Assembly: GCA_013001485.1 (NCBI GenBank)
Contig: JABDMN010000122.1
Coordinates: 1-5,781 of the forward strand
Source of the DNA: Acidimicrobiia bacterium
GTDB lineage: Bacteria; Actinomycetota; Acidimicrobiia; Spongiisociales; UBA5794
DNA: 5,781 nt
Reading direction: 5' to 3'
The notes beneath the pieces are model-generated. The model was not told the origin of the DNA, did no database searches, and was given only the letters and a program-made list of their open reading frames with translations. The number at the start of each line of letters is the position of its first letter. Within the stretch, counting starts at the first letter, position 1. Below are positions 1 to 4,899 of the stretch, one piece after another. Position numbers and translations under genes: made by a program.

Positions 1-176
1 TCTTCCACCGAAGCAGGGACCGGGACGTCGGGTGGGTCCTACGCCGGGACCGACAGGTCGAGAGCGAACGCAATGGCATCGTCCGGGTCGGCCAGGGTCG
101 GCAGCAGGTCCGGGTGGGCGCCAACACCCAACCGTCGCACCACGTGTGATATCCGTTCCCGATCGGAATGCGTCAT
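1..176 (-). pseudogene. N-terminal part of a DUF1800-like protein, interrupted by an in-frame TAG
   Basis: Reading leftwards from an ATG at 176-174 gives 45 codons up to a TAG at 41-39. The peptide contains HVVRRLGVGAHPDLL, then a short acidic helix region and an end in LDLSVPA. The HxxRRxGxGaxP pattern followed by an Ala/Asp-rich helix resembles the start of DUF1800 family proteins, as I remember them. After the TAG the same frame stays open to the window edge and reads DPPDVPVPASVE, a Pro-rich continuation of the kind these proteins have after the first helix. So either a longer gene carries a nonsense codon (or a sequencing error), or this is a short decayed remnant. No clear Shine-Dalgarno precedes the ATG. 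A GATGCT hexamer lies at -12 to -7, which would fit a weak leaderless start. The family assignment rests on a short motif and is tentative. Confidence 0.35.
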
Positions 177-305
177 AACCCCAGCATCGGGCCGAACTGT
201 TAGGAGTCTGTGAGCTGCGTGGAAAGACGTCGTGCGGGTCGAGAACCGGGTCCACCGGCCGGACAGCTATTTCGCCGACGACCAGGGGTCAGCAAACGAC
301 GGCCG

Positions 306-323
306 GGCCGGTTCACGCCGGCC
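306..323 (-). terminator. Possible terminator hairpin after the protease gene
   Basis: A perfect 6-bp GC-only stem (GGCCGG / CCGGCC) with a 6-base loop begins at the last base of the protease stop codon. No U-rich tract follows, so it would be a U-less hairpin of the type often proposed for high-GC actinomycetes. The rest of the 177-322 gap shows no gene. Confidence 0.35.
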
Positions 324-1285
324 TAGTTCAATTCGGACGGGACCGCCGTCACCTCTTCTAGCTGGCCGCTGCGGATGATCTCCAACACGACGTCGGTGTC
401 GATGCGCCCTCCTGTCATCGAGGCCTGCAAGTCACCGGCCGTATGAATGGGCTCCCCGTCCACTGCCACCACGATGTCTTCGGCGTGGAGCCCGGCTTTC
501 GCAGCCGGGCTTCCCGGCACGACATCAACAACCTCAACTCCCTGGTTCCGGCCGAGGGCCTCAACCATACGCGGTGGCAACGGCCGCATCCCCCCGGCGA
601 TGCCGAGGAATGCCCTCCGAATCCGTCCGTCACTGATGAGCGTTGCGATGATGAGCCGGGTCGTCGCATTGATCGGAACGGCCAGACCGAGGCCCTGACC
701 GATGGGAGCACCCACGACGGCAGTGTTGACTCCAACGACTCGACCCTCGCTGTCGGCCAGCGCGCCGCCCGAGTTACCCGGATGGAGGGCCGCATCGGTC
801 TGAATGACGTTCTCAACAAGACGCACGGTGTCGCCCTGCCGGGTGGGAAGCGAGCGCCCCAGAGCACTCACGACACCGGCCGTCACCGTCCCGGCGAAAC
901 CAAGCGGGCTGCCCACCGCAACCACCAGCTGCCCGACTCGGAGTTGATCAGCGTCTCCCAACTCGACGGCCGGTAAGTCTCGGGCACTGACTCTGAGCAC
1001 CGCCAGGTCCGAGAGCGGATCACGGCCTCGCACCTCGAAATCGAACTCCCGGCCATCGGCCAGTCCGGCGATTCCCGAGCGCGCCCGGTCGACAACGTGG
1101 GCCGAGGTCACGGCGAGACCGTCCGAACTGAGCAGGAAAGCCGATCCACTGCCGACGCGGCGCCGATTGCCGTCCTGGAGTTCGATGTGCACGACCGACG
1201 ACGTCAAGCGCTCGGCCACCGCAGTGACAACGCGGGAGTAAGCGTCCAATGGCGGGTCGTTCGCGGGCGAATTCTCGTCAGGCAA
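323..1285 (-). CDS. HtrA-like S1C serine protease with PDZ domain
   Basis: This is a trypsin-like (S1C, DegP/HtrA type) serine endopeptidase, a family that degrades or processes damaged proteins. With a TTG start at 1285-1283 it has 320 residues. The catalytic triad is visible: His63 in TSAHVVD, Asp93 in DPLSDLAVLRV and Ser172 in HPGNSGGAL. The oxyanion region and the GLGLAVPIN strand are also present. A single C-terminal PDZ domain spans about residues 225-315, with FLGI as the carboxylate-binding loop and PGSPAAKAGL after it. The frame extends upstream to an ATG at 1414, but that would lie 137 bases inside the preceding gene and encode a low-complexity Arg/Ser-rich leader, so I reject it. 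The TTG at 1285 overlaps the upstream stop by 8 bases and suits translational coupling, although its Shine-Dalgarno is weak. A second TTG at 1249 is possible. No signal peptide or membrane anchor is seen with any plausible start, unlike most HtrA proteins, so a cytoplasmic location is likely unless the true start is different. Confidence 0.9.
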   Translation of the reverse strand: MPDENSPANDPPLDAYSRVVTAVAERLTSSVVHIELQDGNRRRVGSGSAFLLSSDGLAVTSAHVVDRARSGIAGLADGREFDFEVRGRDPLSDLAVLRVSARDLPAVELGDADQLRVGQLVVAVGSPLGFAGTVTAGVVSALGRSLPTRQGDTVRLVENVIQTDAALHPGNSGGALADSEGRVVGVNTAVVGAPIGQGLGLAVPINATTRLIIATLISDGRIRRAFLGIAGGMRPLPPRMVEALGRNQGVEVVDVVPGSPAAKAGLHAEDIVVAVDGEPIHTAGDLQASMTGGRIDTDVVLEIIRSGQLEEVTAVPSELN

Positions 1286-1658
1286 CGGTGAACTCGACCA
1301 GCGGCGCGTCGTTGACCCACCGCGGGAGGATGTGGTCGGCTTTGGCAGGCTCGTTGCCCCAGCTCTCGGTGAGTATCCGATACAGCACCTTTGCTCGCTC
1401 CTCCTCGTCGACAATTGCCGCGGCGCTGGCCGACAGGTCCGCCGTCAGGGCGCCCTTGAGGTGGACCGTGAACCCGGGATTGGCATTCAGGTTGGCGAGC
1501 CAATCACGTTTGATACCCGGCTTTCCGGTGATGTAGTAGCTCCCGTCGAAGTGATGGAACACGATCTCGATCCGGCGATGGGTTCCGCTCTTCGCGCCGA
1601 CCGTTGTGATGTCGATGACACCACCGCGATCGAGCGCGCTCTTGATTGCTGTATCCAT
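1278..1658 (-). CDS. Small F420/FMN split-barrel protein (nitroreductase/quinone reductase, DUF385-type)
   Basis: The 126-residue protein matches the small deazaflavin-dependent nitroreductase family (DUF385), split-barrel proteins of actinomycetes that bind F420 or a related flavin and reduce quinones, nitro compounds or unknown substrates. Visible family features are ITTVGAKSGTHRRIEI at residues 17-32 (the G-x-KSG-x-x-R cofactor-binding segment), a YYITGKPG strand and turn at 41-48, and DWLANLNANPGFTVHLK at 52-68. The length is usual for the short branch of the family, so it looks complete. The ATG at 1658 is preceded by an AAGAG ribosome binding site 4 bases away. Its stop codon overlaps the start of the protease gene, so the two are probably co-transcribed. 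The substrate cannot be read from sequence, and binding of F420 rather than FMN is not certain. Confidence 0.88.
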   Translation of the reverse strand: MDTAIKSALDRGGVIDITTVGAKSGTHRRIEIVFHHFDGSYYITGKPGIKRDWLANLNANPGFTVHLKGALTADLSASAAAIVDEEERAKVLYRILTESWGNEPAKADHILPRWVNDAPLVEFTVA

Positions 1659-1765
1659 ACGGCTCTTGAACCGGGCTGAGCTTCGGCGTATTCCTCAGCG
1701 GTCGACCGCGAGGACCCGGCGATGGGGCCGACGACCATGTCGAGCTCGGGAGCGGTGCTCGCGGT

Positions 1766-2110
1766 TCAAGCCAGGACAAGCAGAGAACCGAGCCCGCTCA
1801 CTATCAATGCAGCCACCCCGATCACTGAGACCCGCACGAGGTCTGATCTCGACAGCCGCGTGTCGTCCCCGACCTGGCCGAGGCCGATGATCGAGGCGTG
1901 GAAGGCGAAGAGAACAACGCCCAGCGTGCCTGCGAACGGCCATGAGCCGCGCACCATGGTGAACACCAGGGAGGCCCCGATGAACACCCCGACCAACGTG
2001 GCCAGGATGCCGTCCCGGAGCCACGGCCATCGACCCGGGGGCTGTGGATGTTCGGGGCCGTAGTAGTACTTGTCCCAGTGCTCCGAATAGGTCCTGGTCT
2101 CCTTGCCCAT
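1766..2110 (-). CDS. Small integral membrane protein, function unknown
   Basis: I do not recognise a named family. The 114-residue protein has a polar, aromatic-rich N-terminus (residues 1-32, with WDKYYYGPEHPQPPGRWPW) and three hydrophobic segments at about 34-53, 59-80 and 91-113. The loops after the first and second segments carry MVRGSW and GDDTRLSRSD. The protein ends directly after the last helix with almost no tail. The start is the ATG at 2110. No Shine-Dalgarno is visible, but TAGCAT lies exactly at -12 to -7, consistent with a leaderless mRNA. It is divergent from the potassium channel gene and separated from the downstream oxidoreductase gene by 107 bases without a gene. A link to the channel is only suggested by position. 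Confidence 0.75.
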   Translation of the reverse strand: MGKETRTYSEHWDKYYYGPEHPQPPGRWPWLRDGILATLVGVFIGASLVFTMVRGSWPFAGTLGVVLFAFHASIIGLGQVGDDTRLSRSDLVRVSVIGVAALIVSGLGSLLVLA

Positions 2111-2116
2111 GTCCCG

Positions 2117-2122
2117 ATGCTA
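2117..2122 (-). promoter_or_regulatory. Candidate -10 box (TAGCAT) for a leaderless membrane-protein mRNA
   Basis: TAGCAT matches TAnnnT and occupies -12 to -7 if transcription starts at the A of the ATG at 2110. No -35 box resembling TTGACA is seen at the right distance, which is common for this promoter type in actinomycetes. There is no ribosome binding site. Confidence 0.45.
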
Positions 2123-2223
2123 CGTGAGCCGGGGTGTGCAGCCTGATGCCTGCGCTCAAAACCCGTTCCCGACCTCCTCAGCCGTAGACCGCGATAAGCC
2201 ACAGCAGCGCGGGGGCCTCGACC

Positions 2224-2229
2224 TACGCT
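2224..2229 (+). promoter_or_regulatory. Candidate -10 box (TACGCT) for a leaderless channel mRNA
   Basis: TACGCT matches TAnnnT and lies at -12 to -7 relative to the GTG at 2236. No Shine-Dalgarno precedes the GTG: the nearest purine run (2210-2216) is about 20 bases away. Transcription starting at the G of the GTG would give a leaderless mRNA. Confidence 0.45.
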
Positions 2230-2235
2230 GGCCGC

Positions 2236-3048
2236 GTGCAAGCAACCGAGACAGGTTGGCGGGAACGCGTCCGCCACATCATCTTCGACCACAACACGCC
2301 GGAGTCCCGTGGGTTCGACATCGGCCTGCTCGCCCTCATCGCCATCAGTGTGGTGCTGGTCATGCTCGAGACGGTCGAGGAGATCGAAGCCCGCTACGAC
2401 ACTCTGCTTTTCGTCCTCGAATGGATCATCACGATTCTGTTCACGATCGAGTACGTGGCCCGGCTCGCCACCGTGGCCAACAAATGGCGATACGCTCGCA
2501 GCTTCTTCGGTGTTGTCGACCTGCTGGCCATCCTGCCGGTGTACATCAGCTTGGTCCTGCCCGGCGCCCAGTCCCTGCTCGTGATTCGCTCGCTCCGTCT
2601 GTTGCGGGTGTTCCGGGTGTTGAAGATGGCCCGGTTCATCAGCGAAGCGAACTACCTGGTGCGGGCTATCAAATCGAGCTCGCGCAAGATCATTGTGTTC
2701 CTGATCGTGGTCGTTCTCATCAACGTCATCGTTGGTTCGACCATGTACCTGATCGAAGGTCCGGAGAACGGGTACGACTCGATGTTCCGCGGGCTCTACT
2801 GGTCGATCGTCACGATGAGCACCGTCGGCTTCGGCGACATCTCGCCGTCCACACCCCTGGGACAGGTGTTGGCCGCGATCCTGATGATCGTCGGCTACAG
2901 CGTGATCGCCGTGCCGACCGGCATCGTATCTGCTGAGATTGCCAGCAGCAGCCGCCCACGTGAGGAGGCCTGCAGCAACTGTGGATCGGCAGTGCACTCC
3001 GAGACCGCCCGATTCTGCGACGCTTGTGGGTTCGAACTGTCGGGTTGA
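2236..3048 (+). CDS. Voltage-gated-type potassium channel with C-terminal zinc ribbon
   Basis: This 270-residue ion transporter has the six-helix voltage-gated cation channel fold and should work as a tetramer in the plasma membrane. S1 is about residues 28-46, S2 57-77 (with E62, E72 and R76), S3 90-108 (starting at D95) and S4 114-131. S4 carries a basic residue at every third position (R118, R121, R124, R127, K130), the mark of a voltage sensor. S5 is about 150-172. The pore helix ends in the selectivity filter TVGFGD at 196-201, the potassium signature, and S6 runs 208-235. A short tail ends in C246-x2-C249 and C261-x2-C264 with CG knuckles, a zinc ribbon. Channels of this kind with a terminal zinc ribbon occur in other bacteria, as I recall. 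The start is the GTG at 2236, which puts the amphipathic segment WRERVRHIIFDHNTPESRGFD at the N-terminus as expected for the family. Confidence 0.93.
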   Translation: MQATETGWRERVRHIIFDHNTPESRGFDIGLLALIAISVVLVMLETVEEIEARYDTLLFVLEWIITILFTIEYVARLATVANKWRYARSFFGVVDLLAILPVYISLVLPGAQSLLVIRSLRLLRVFRVLKMARFISEANYLVRAIKSSSRKIIVFLIVVVLINVIVGSTMYLIEGPENGYDSMFRGLYWSIVTMSTVGFGDISPSTPLGQVLAAILMIVGYSVIAVPTGIVSAEIASSSRPREEACSNCGSAVHSETARFCDACGFELSG

Positions 3049-3249
3049 GCGTCGACCCCCAACTACGTCCGCATGGAGCTCAACCCTCACCGTTTGACGC
3101 ACCGGAGGAACATCCGGGGGGTACAACCCACTTCGGACATATGGGTTCTGAAGAAAGAACGAGAGAGCTCTCAGTGGCGCAGTCCCCAAGCTCGCATGAC
3201 GCGTTTCGCAGCGTCTTTGAGGAGCACCATGCTCGAGCGGCCCTCGGAG
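3049..3249. other. Convergent intergenic spacer with several small inverted repeats
   Basis: No credible gene lies here. The spacer holds an AACCCA/TGGGTT stem (3125-3130 with 3142-3147), a CCGGA/TCCGG stem (3102-3106 with 3113-3117), the palindrome GAGAGCTCTC (3163-3172) and a GAGCA/TGCTC triloop hairpin (3222-3234). Such elements could stop transcription from the channel gene and the ArsC gene, which face each other here. None has a strong U-tract. Confidence 0.5.
3198..3218 (+). terminator. Weak candidate terminator of the channel transcript
   Basis: The stem GACGC/GCGTC with an 8-base loop is followed by TTT on the plus strand. It lies about 150 bases after the channel stop codon. The stem is short and the U-tract minimal, so this is a weak call. 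Confidence 0.25.
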
Positions 3250-3606
3250 CTAGCCCAGCAGTTCGCCGATGCGGCTTTTCGGTCTCCCGATGATCGCCGT
3301 GTCGCCCTTCACCACCACCGGGCGCTGCATGAGCGCCTTGTGCTGCAGGATGATGTCGACCACTGCCTCCGGATTGTCGACATAGTCGTCCGGATCCAGC
3401 TCGAGCTTCTTGAACTTCGAGTCCTTCCGCACCAGGTCTTCGACCGGGTCTTCCAGGATCGAGACGATGCGTTCCAGCGTGTCTCGATCGGGCGGCTCCT
3501 TCATGTAGAGCACCGTGTCGTGCTCGACTCCCAACTCCCCGGCGACCGCCAAGGCATTCTTCGAGGAGCCTCAGTGGGGGTTGTGATAGATGGTGACCTT
3601 GGGCAT
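3250..3606 (-). CDS. arsC: ArsC-family arsenate reductase-like selenoprotein (TGA at codon 12 read as Sec)
   Basis: The frame starts at the ATG at 3606-3604 behind a GAGAG ribosome binding site and runs 118 codons to a TAG, interrupted only by TGA at 3573-3571 (codon 12). It begins MPKVTIYHNPH, then the TGA, then GSSKNALAVAGELG. This aligns without gaps to the start of E. coli ArsC (HNPACGTSRNT), where residue 12 is the catalytic cysteine that attacks arsenate. The arsenate-binding arginines of E. coli ArsC (60, 94, 107) are matched by R60 in LVRKD, R95 in MQRPVV and R108 in GRPKS. The YMKEPPDRDTLERI segment and the usual length of about 115-120 also fit. No cysteine codon exists in the frame, so without Sec it would lack its redox residue. 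A SECIS-like hairpin follows the TGA. The reaction would be arsenate to arsenite, or a related thiol-dependent reduction, with an unknown partner thiol. No other arsenic genes are nearby. It lies 72 bases after the phosphatase-family gene and may share its transcript. Alternatives are a pseudogene or a sequencing error at one base. Without recoding, a gene caller would report only a 100-residue piece from the TTG at 3552. Confidence 0.85.
3533..3558 (-). promoter_or_regulatory. Candidate bacterial SECIS element
   Basis: In the mRNA, the segment starting 17 bases after the UGA forms a 7-bp stem: CCUUGGC (3554-3548) pairs with GCCGGGG (3543-3537), including two G-U pairs, and closes the loop GGUC (3547-3544). 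Below it, after one G-A mismatch, AAU/GUU adds three more pairs. The loop begins 24 bases after the UGA. Known bacterial SECIS elements have a small apical loop with a G in its first two positions, 16-37 bases from the UGA, and the E. coli fdhF loop also contains GGUC. An alternative lower stem pairs CUCCUC (3568-3563) with GGGGAG (3540-3535). It keeps the same GGC/GCC hairpin and loop. The element should bind SelB. Confidence 0.7.
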
Positions 3607-3678
3607 GTTCTCTCGACTCTCGCTGATTGCCGGATTAAAGCAGCCGATCGCGGGTCGGGGCGGTGCCGGGCGTGCCGG

Positions 3679-4470
3679 TCACGGTCCCTCGTTGAGGTCC
3701 GCGACCACCGGGAGGTGATCCGAGGCGCGAGGAGCGTCGCCCTCGCGGACGACGGATGCGGAGCGCAGGCGATCCGCGAGCGGTTCGGTGGCCAGGATGT
3801 AGTCGAGCCGCTGGCTGGGGCGATCGGAGTTGCGCTCGGTGGGGCGCGTGGGAGCGAAGGTTCCGGGGTTCGCCTGATGGAACAGGTCGTGGAAGCCGGC
3901 TTGCTCGAGCACGTCGATCGCGTCGGTGTCGATCCGCTCGTCGTCCCCGGGAGCGAGATGGCGGGCGCGGTAGCGCGGCGCCCAGGTCGACGGTTCGTAC
4001 CGCGGTCGGTCTCGTGAGCTGAGGCTGTTCAGATCGCCGAGCAGGGCGGTCGGTCCGCCATTCCCCAGCGCCGCCAGGCGGCGGGCTTCGATCACGCGAG
4101 CCTCCGGGGCGAAGGGGTTCAGGTGGGTGCCGATCAGCGTCAGATCCAGCCCTTCGACGGTGACCTCGGCAACCAGCGCCCCGTGGTGGAAGCCGGAGCG
4201 GAAGACCCGCAGCTCGCGCAGGACGCCGTCCCTCCGCAACAGGAGGGCGAGGTGATAGCCGCTGTCGACGGTCGCCAACTCTCCGCGCATGCCGAGCTCT
4301 TCGGCCAGGGCCCGCAGGGGGCGCCCCTCGTCCTCGTCGAAGTAATTGCACTCCTCGAGGACCAGCAGATCGGGCTGCGCCCGCGCGATCACGCTCGCTA
4401 TCAGGTGCAGGCGCTTGGTCGACCCGCGGTCGCTCCCACCGTGCTCAATGTTGTAGGTCATCAGCCTCAC
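3679..4470 (-). CDS. Endonuclease/exonuclease/phosphatase (EEP) family protein
   Basis: The 263-residue protein belongs to the metal-dependent EEP superfamily, which cleaves phosphodiester or phosphomonoester bonds in nucleic acids, lipids or inositol phosphates. All core motifs are present: N7 in TYNIEHGG, the metal-binding E39 in LLVLEE, H116 and N118 in GTHLNPF, D146 and N148 in GDLNS, D223 in RLDYIL, and D251-H252 in ASDHLPVV near the C-terminus. No signal peptide is visible, so it is probably cytoplasmic. The start is the GTG at 4470, with GGAGGT 4 bases upstream. An ATG three codons later (4461) is too far from that site. A TAGGCT hexamer near 4524-4529 could be its -10 box, without a convincing -35. 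The ArsC-like gene follows after 72 bases in the same direction. The substrate cannot be told from sequence. Confidence 0.9.
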   Translation of the reverse strand: MRLMTYNIEHGGSDRGSTKRLHLIASVIARAQPDLLVLEECNYFDEDEGRPLRALAEELGMRGELATVDSGYHLALLLRRDGVLRELRVFRSGFHHGALVAEVTVEGLDLTLIGTHLNPFAPEARVIEARRLAALGNGGPTALLGDLNSLSSRDRPRYEPSTWAPRYRARHLAPGDDERIDTDAIDVLEQAGFHDLFHQANPGTFAPTRPTERNSDRPSQRLDYILATEPLADRLRSASVVREGDAPRASDHLPVVADLNEGP

Positions 4471-4553
4471 GGTGACCTCCGGAAGGGCTCGCGGGCGCCC
4501 CAGTCCTCACCCAGCAAGGCCAGCCTAGGCGAGCTGCTGATTGCCATCCTGCA

Positions 4554-4585
4554 GCACGCCCGAAGCGCGGGATGTTGGGGCGTGC
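4554..4585. repeat. 8-bp perfect inverted repeat
   Basis: GCACGCCC at 4554-4561 is the exact reverse complement of GGGCGTGC at 4578-4585, with 16 bases between. It lies about 85 bases upstream of the EEP start and could be a regulator site or a hairpin in an RNA. No terminator-like T-run is next to it. Confidence 0.45.
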
Positions 4586-4615
4586 GTTGTGATGCCGCTC
4601 CATGAGTTCTTTATT

Positions 4616-4725
4616 GGGCGGCGTGCCCCGGTGGGCCCGCGAAGCGTGTTGTCACCCAAGGGGTGCCAGTGGGAACCTCTTCCCACCACCCCCGGCTCAC
4701 TGATGCACGGGGGGACTCGCCGCCC
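4616..4725. ncRNA. Candidate structured RNA or structured DNA element
   Basis: GGGCGGCG (4616-4623) and CGCCGCCC (4718-4725) can close a domain of about 110 bases. Inside it, CCCC (4626-4629) can pair with GGGG (4711-4714). A strong hairpin sits at 4660-4692: GGGGTG pairs with CACCCC, then a CCA bulge, then GTGGGAA pairs with TTCCCAC around a CCTC loop. The nested arrangement suggests a folded RNA or a DNA cruciform. It does not match the riboswitch, RNase P, SRP, tmRNA or tRNA cores I know. The transcribed strand, if any, is unknown. High GC alone can produce some of this pairing. Confidence 0.25.
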
Positions 4726-4804
4726 GGCACGAGGCTCCGACACAGGCCGTCCGCTTCTCATCCGCAGGGCTTGCCCTCACAAGCCGGAAAAAGCGCTACA
4801 CCGC

Positions 4805-4833
4805 TTGACTTACTGCAAGTTGCAGCATAGATT
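4805..4833 (+). promoter_or_regulatory. Consensus-like housekeeping promoter of the mycothiol-enzyme gene
   Basis: TTGACT (4805-4810) and TAGATT (4828-4833) are separated by exactly 17 bases. Each matches the -35 and -10 consensus of the main sigma factor at most positions. Transcription would start near 4840, giving a leader of about 60 bases to the ATG at 4900. The surrounding bases are locally AT-richer than the rest of the window. Confidence 0.7.
4813..4825. promoter_or_regulatory. Candidate operator palindrome between -35 and -10
   Basis: CTGCAA-G-TTGCAG is a perfect 6-bp inverted repeat with a one-base centre, placed inside the promoter spacer. A dimeric repressor bound here would block RNA polymerase. 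A further TTGCAG half-site occurs at 4843-4848. No regulator gene is adjacent, so the regulator is unknown. Confidence 0.5.
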
Positions 4834-4886
4834 TGCCAGGCCTTGCAGCGCACAGTCCGCCGTCGCTATAGGCGCTCCAAGCCCGT

Positions 4887-4893
4887 AAGGAGG
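4887..4893 (+). promoter_or_regulatory. Strong ribosome binding site that fixes the start at 4900
   Basis: AAGGAGG lies 6 bases before the ATG at 4900. It decides against an in-frame upstream start at 4843, which would also lie almost on the predicted transcription start and add an Arg-rich leader. Confidence 0.85.
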
Positions 4894-4899
4894 ACACCG

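Larger units (their letters stand above)
4471..4899. other. Non-coding, hairpin-rich intergenic region between divergent genes
   Basis: This 429-base stretch separates the divergent EEP and mycothiol-enzyme genes. Open frames across it have no recognisable motif and low-complexity composition. It contains the EEP leader (4471-4530), a dense cluster of inverted repeats (4554-4725), two more small stems (4768-4785, GGCTTG/CAAGCC; 4791-4806, AAGCG/CGCTT) and the promoter of the mycothiol-enzyme gene with its roughly 60-base leader. Confidence 0.7.

Noticed and set aside
1278..1414. Upstream ATG at 1414 as the protease start
   Set aside because: It would embed 137 bases in the F420-type oxidoreductase gene and encode an Arg/Ser-rich stretch with no signal peptide character.
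1822..3189. Long minus-strand open frame of 455 codons
   Set aside because: It is antisense to the channel and overlaps the small membrane protein gene in another frame. Its composition is Asp/His/Gln-rich with no motif, as expected for the complement of a GC-rich gene.
3250..3552. A 100-residue protein starting at the TTG at 3552
   Set aside because: It would lack the first beta strand and the active-site loop of the ArsC fold. The same frame continues upstream through a TGA to an ATG with a ribosome binding site.
3073..4017. Plus-strand open frame of 314 codons
   Set aside because: It runs antisense through the ArsC and EEP genes, both supported by motifs. Its own product shows no domain.
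4768..4806. Two short hairpins as terminators
   Set aside because: Neither is followed by a U-rich tract on the relevant strand, and they lie directly upstream of, or overlap, the promoter rather than after a gene.
4541..4888. Open frames in the gene-free region on either strand
   Set aside because: They have no recognisable domain, run through strong inverted repeats and the promoter, and have no ribosome binding site.
4843..4899. In-frame upstream start of the mycothiol-dependent enzyme
   Set aside because: It lies at the predicted transcription start and adds an Arg-rich leader, while a strong AAGGAGG sits just before the ATG at 4900.
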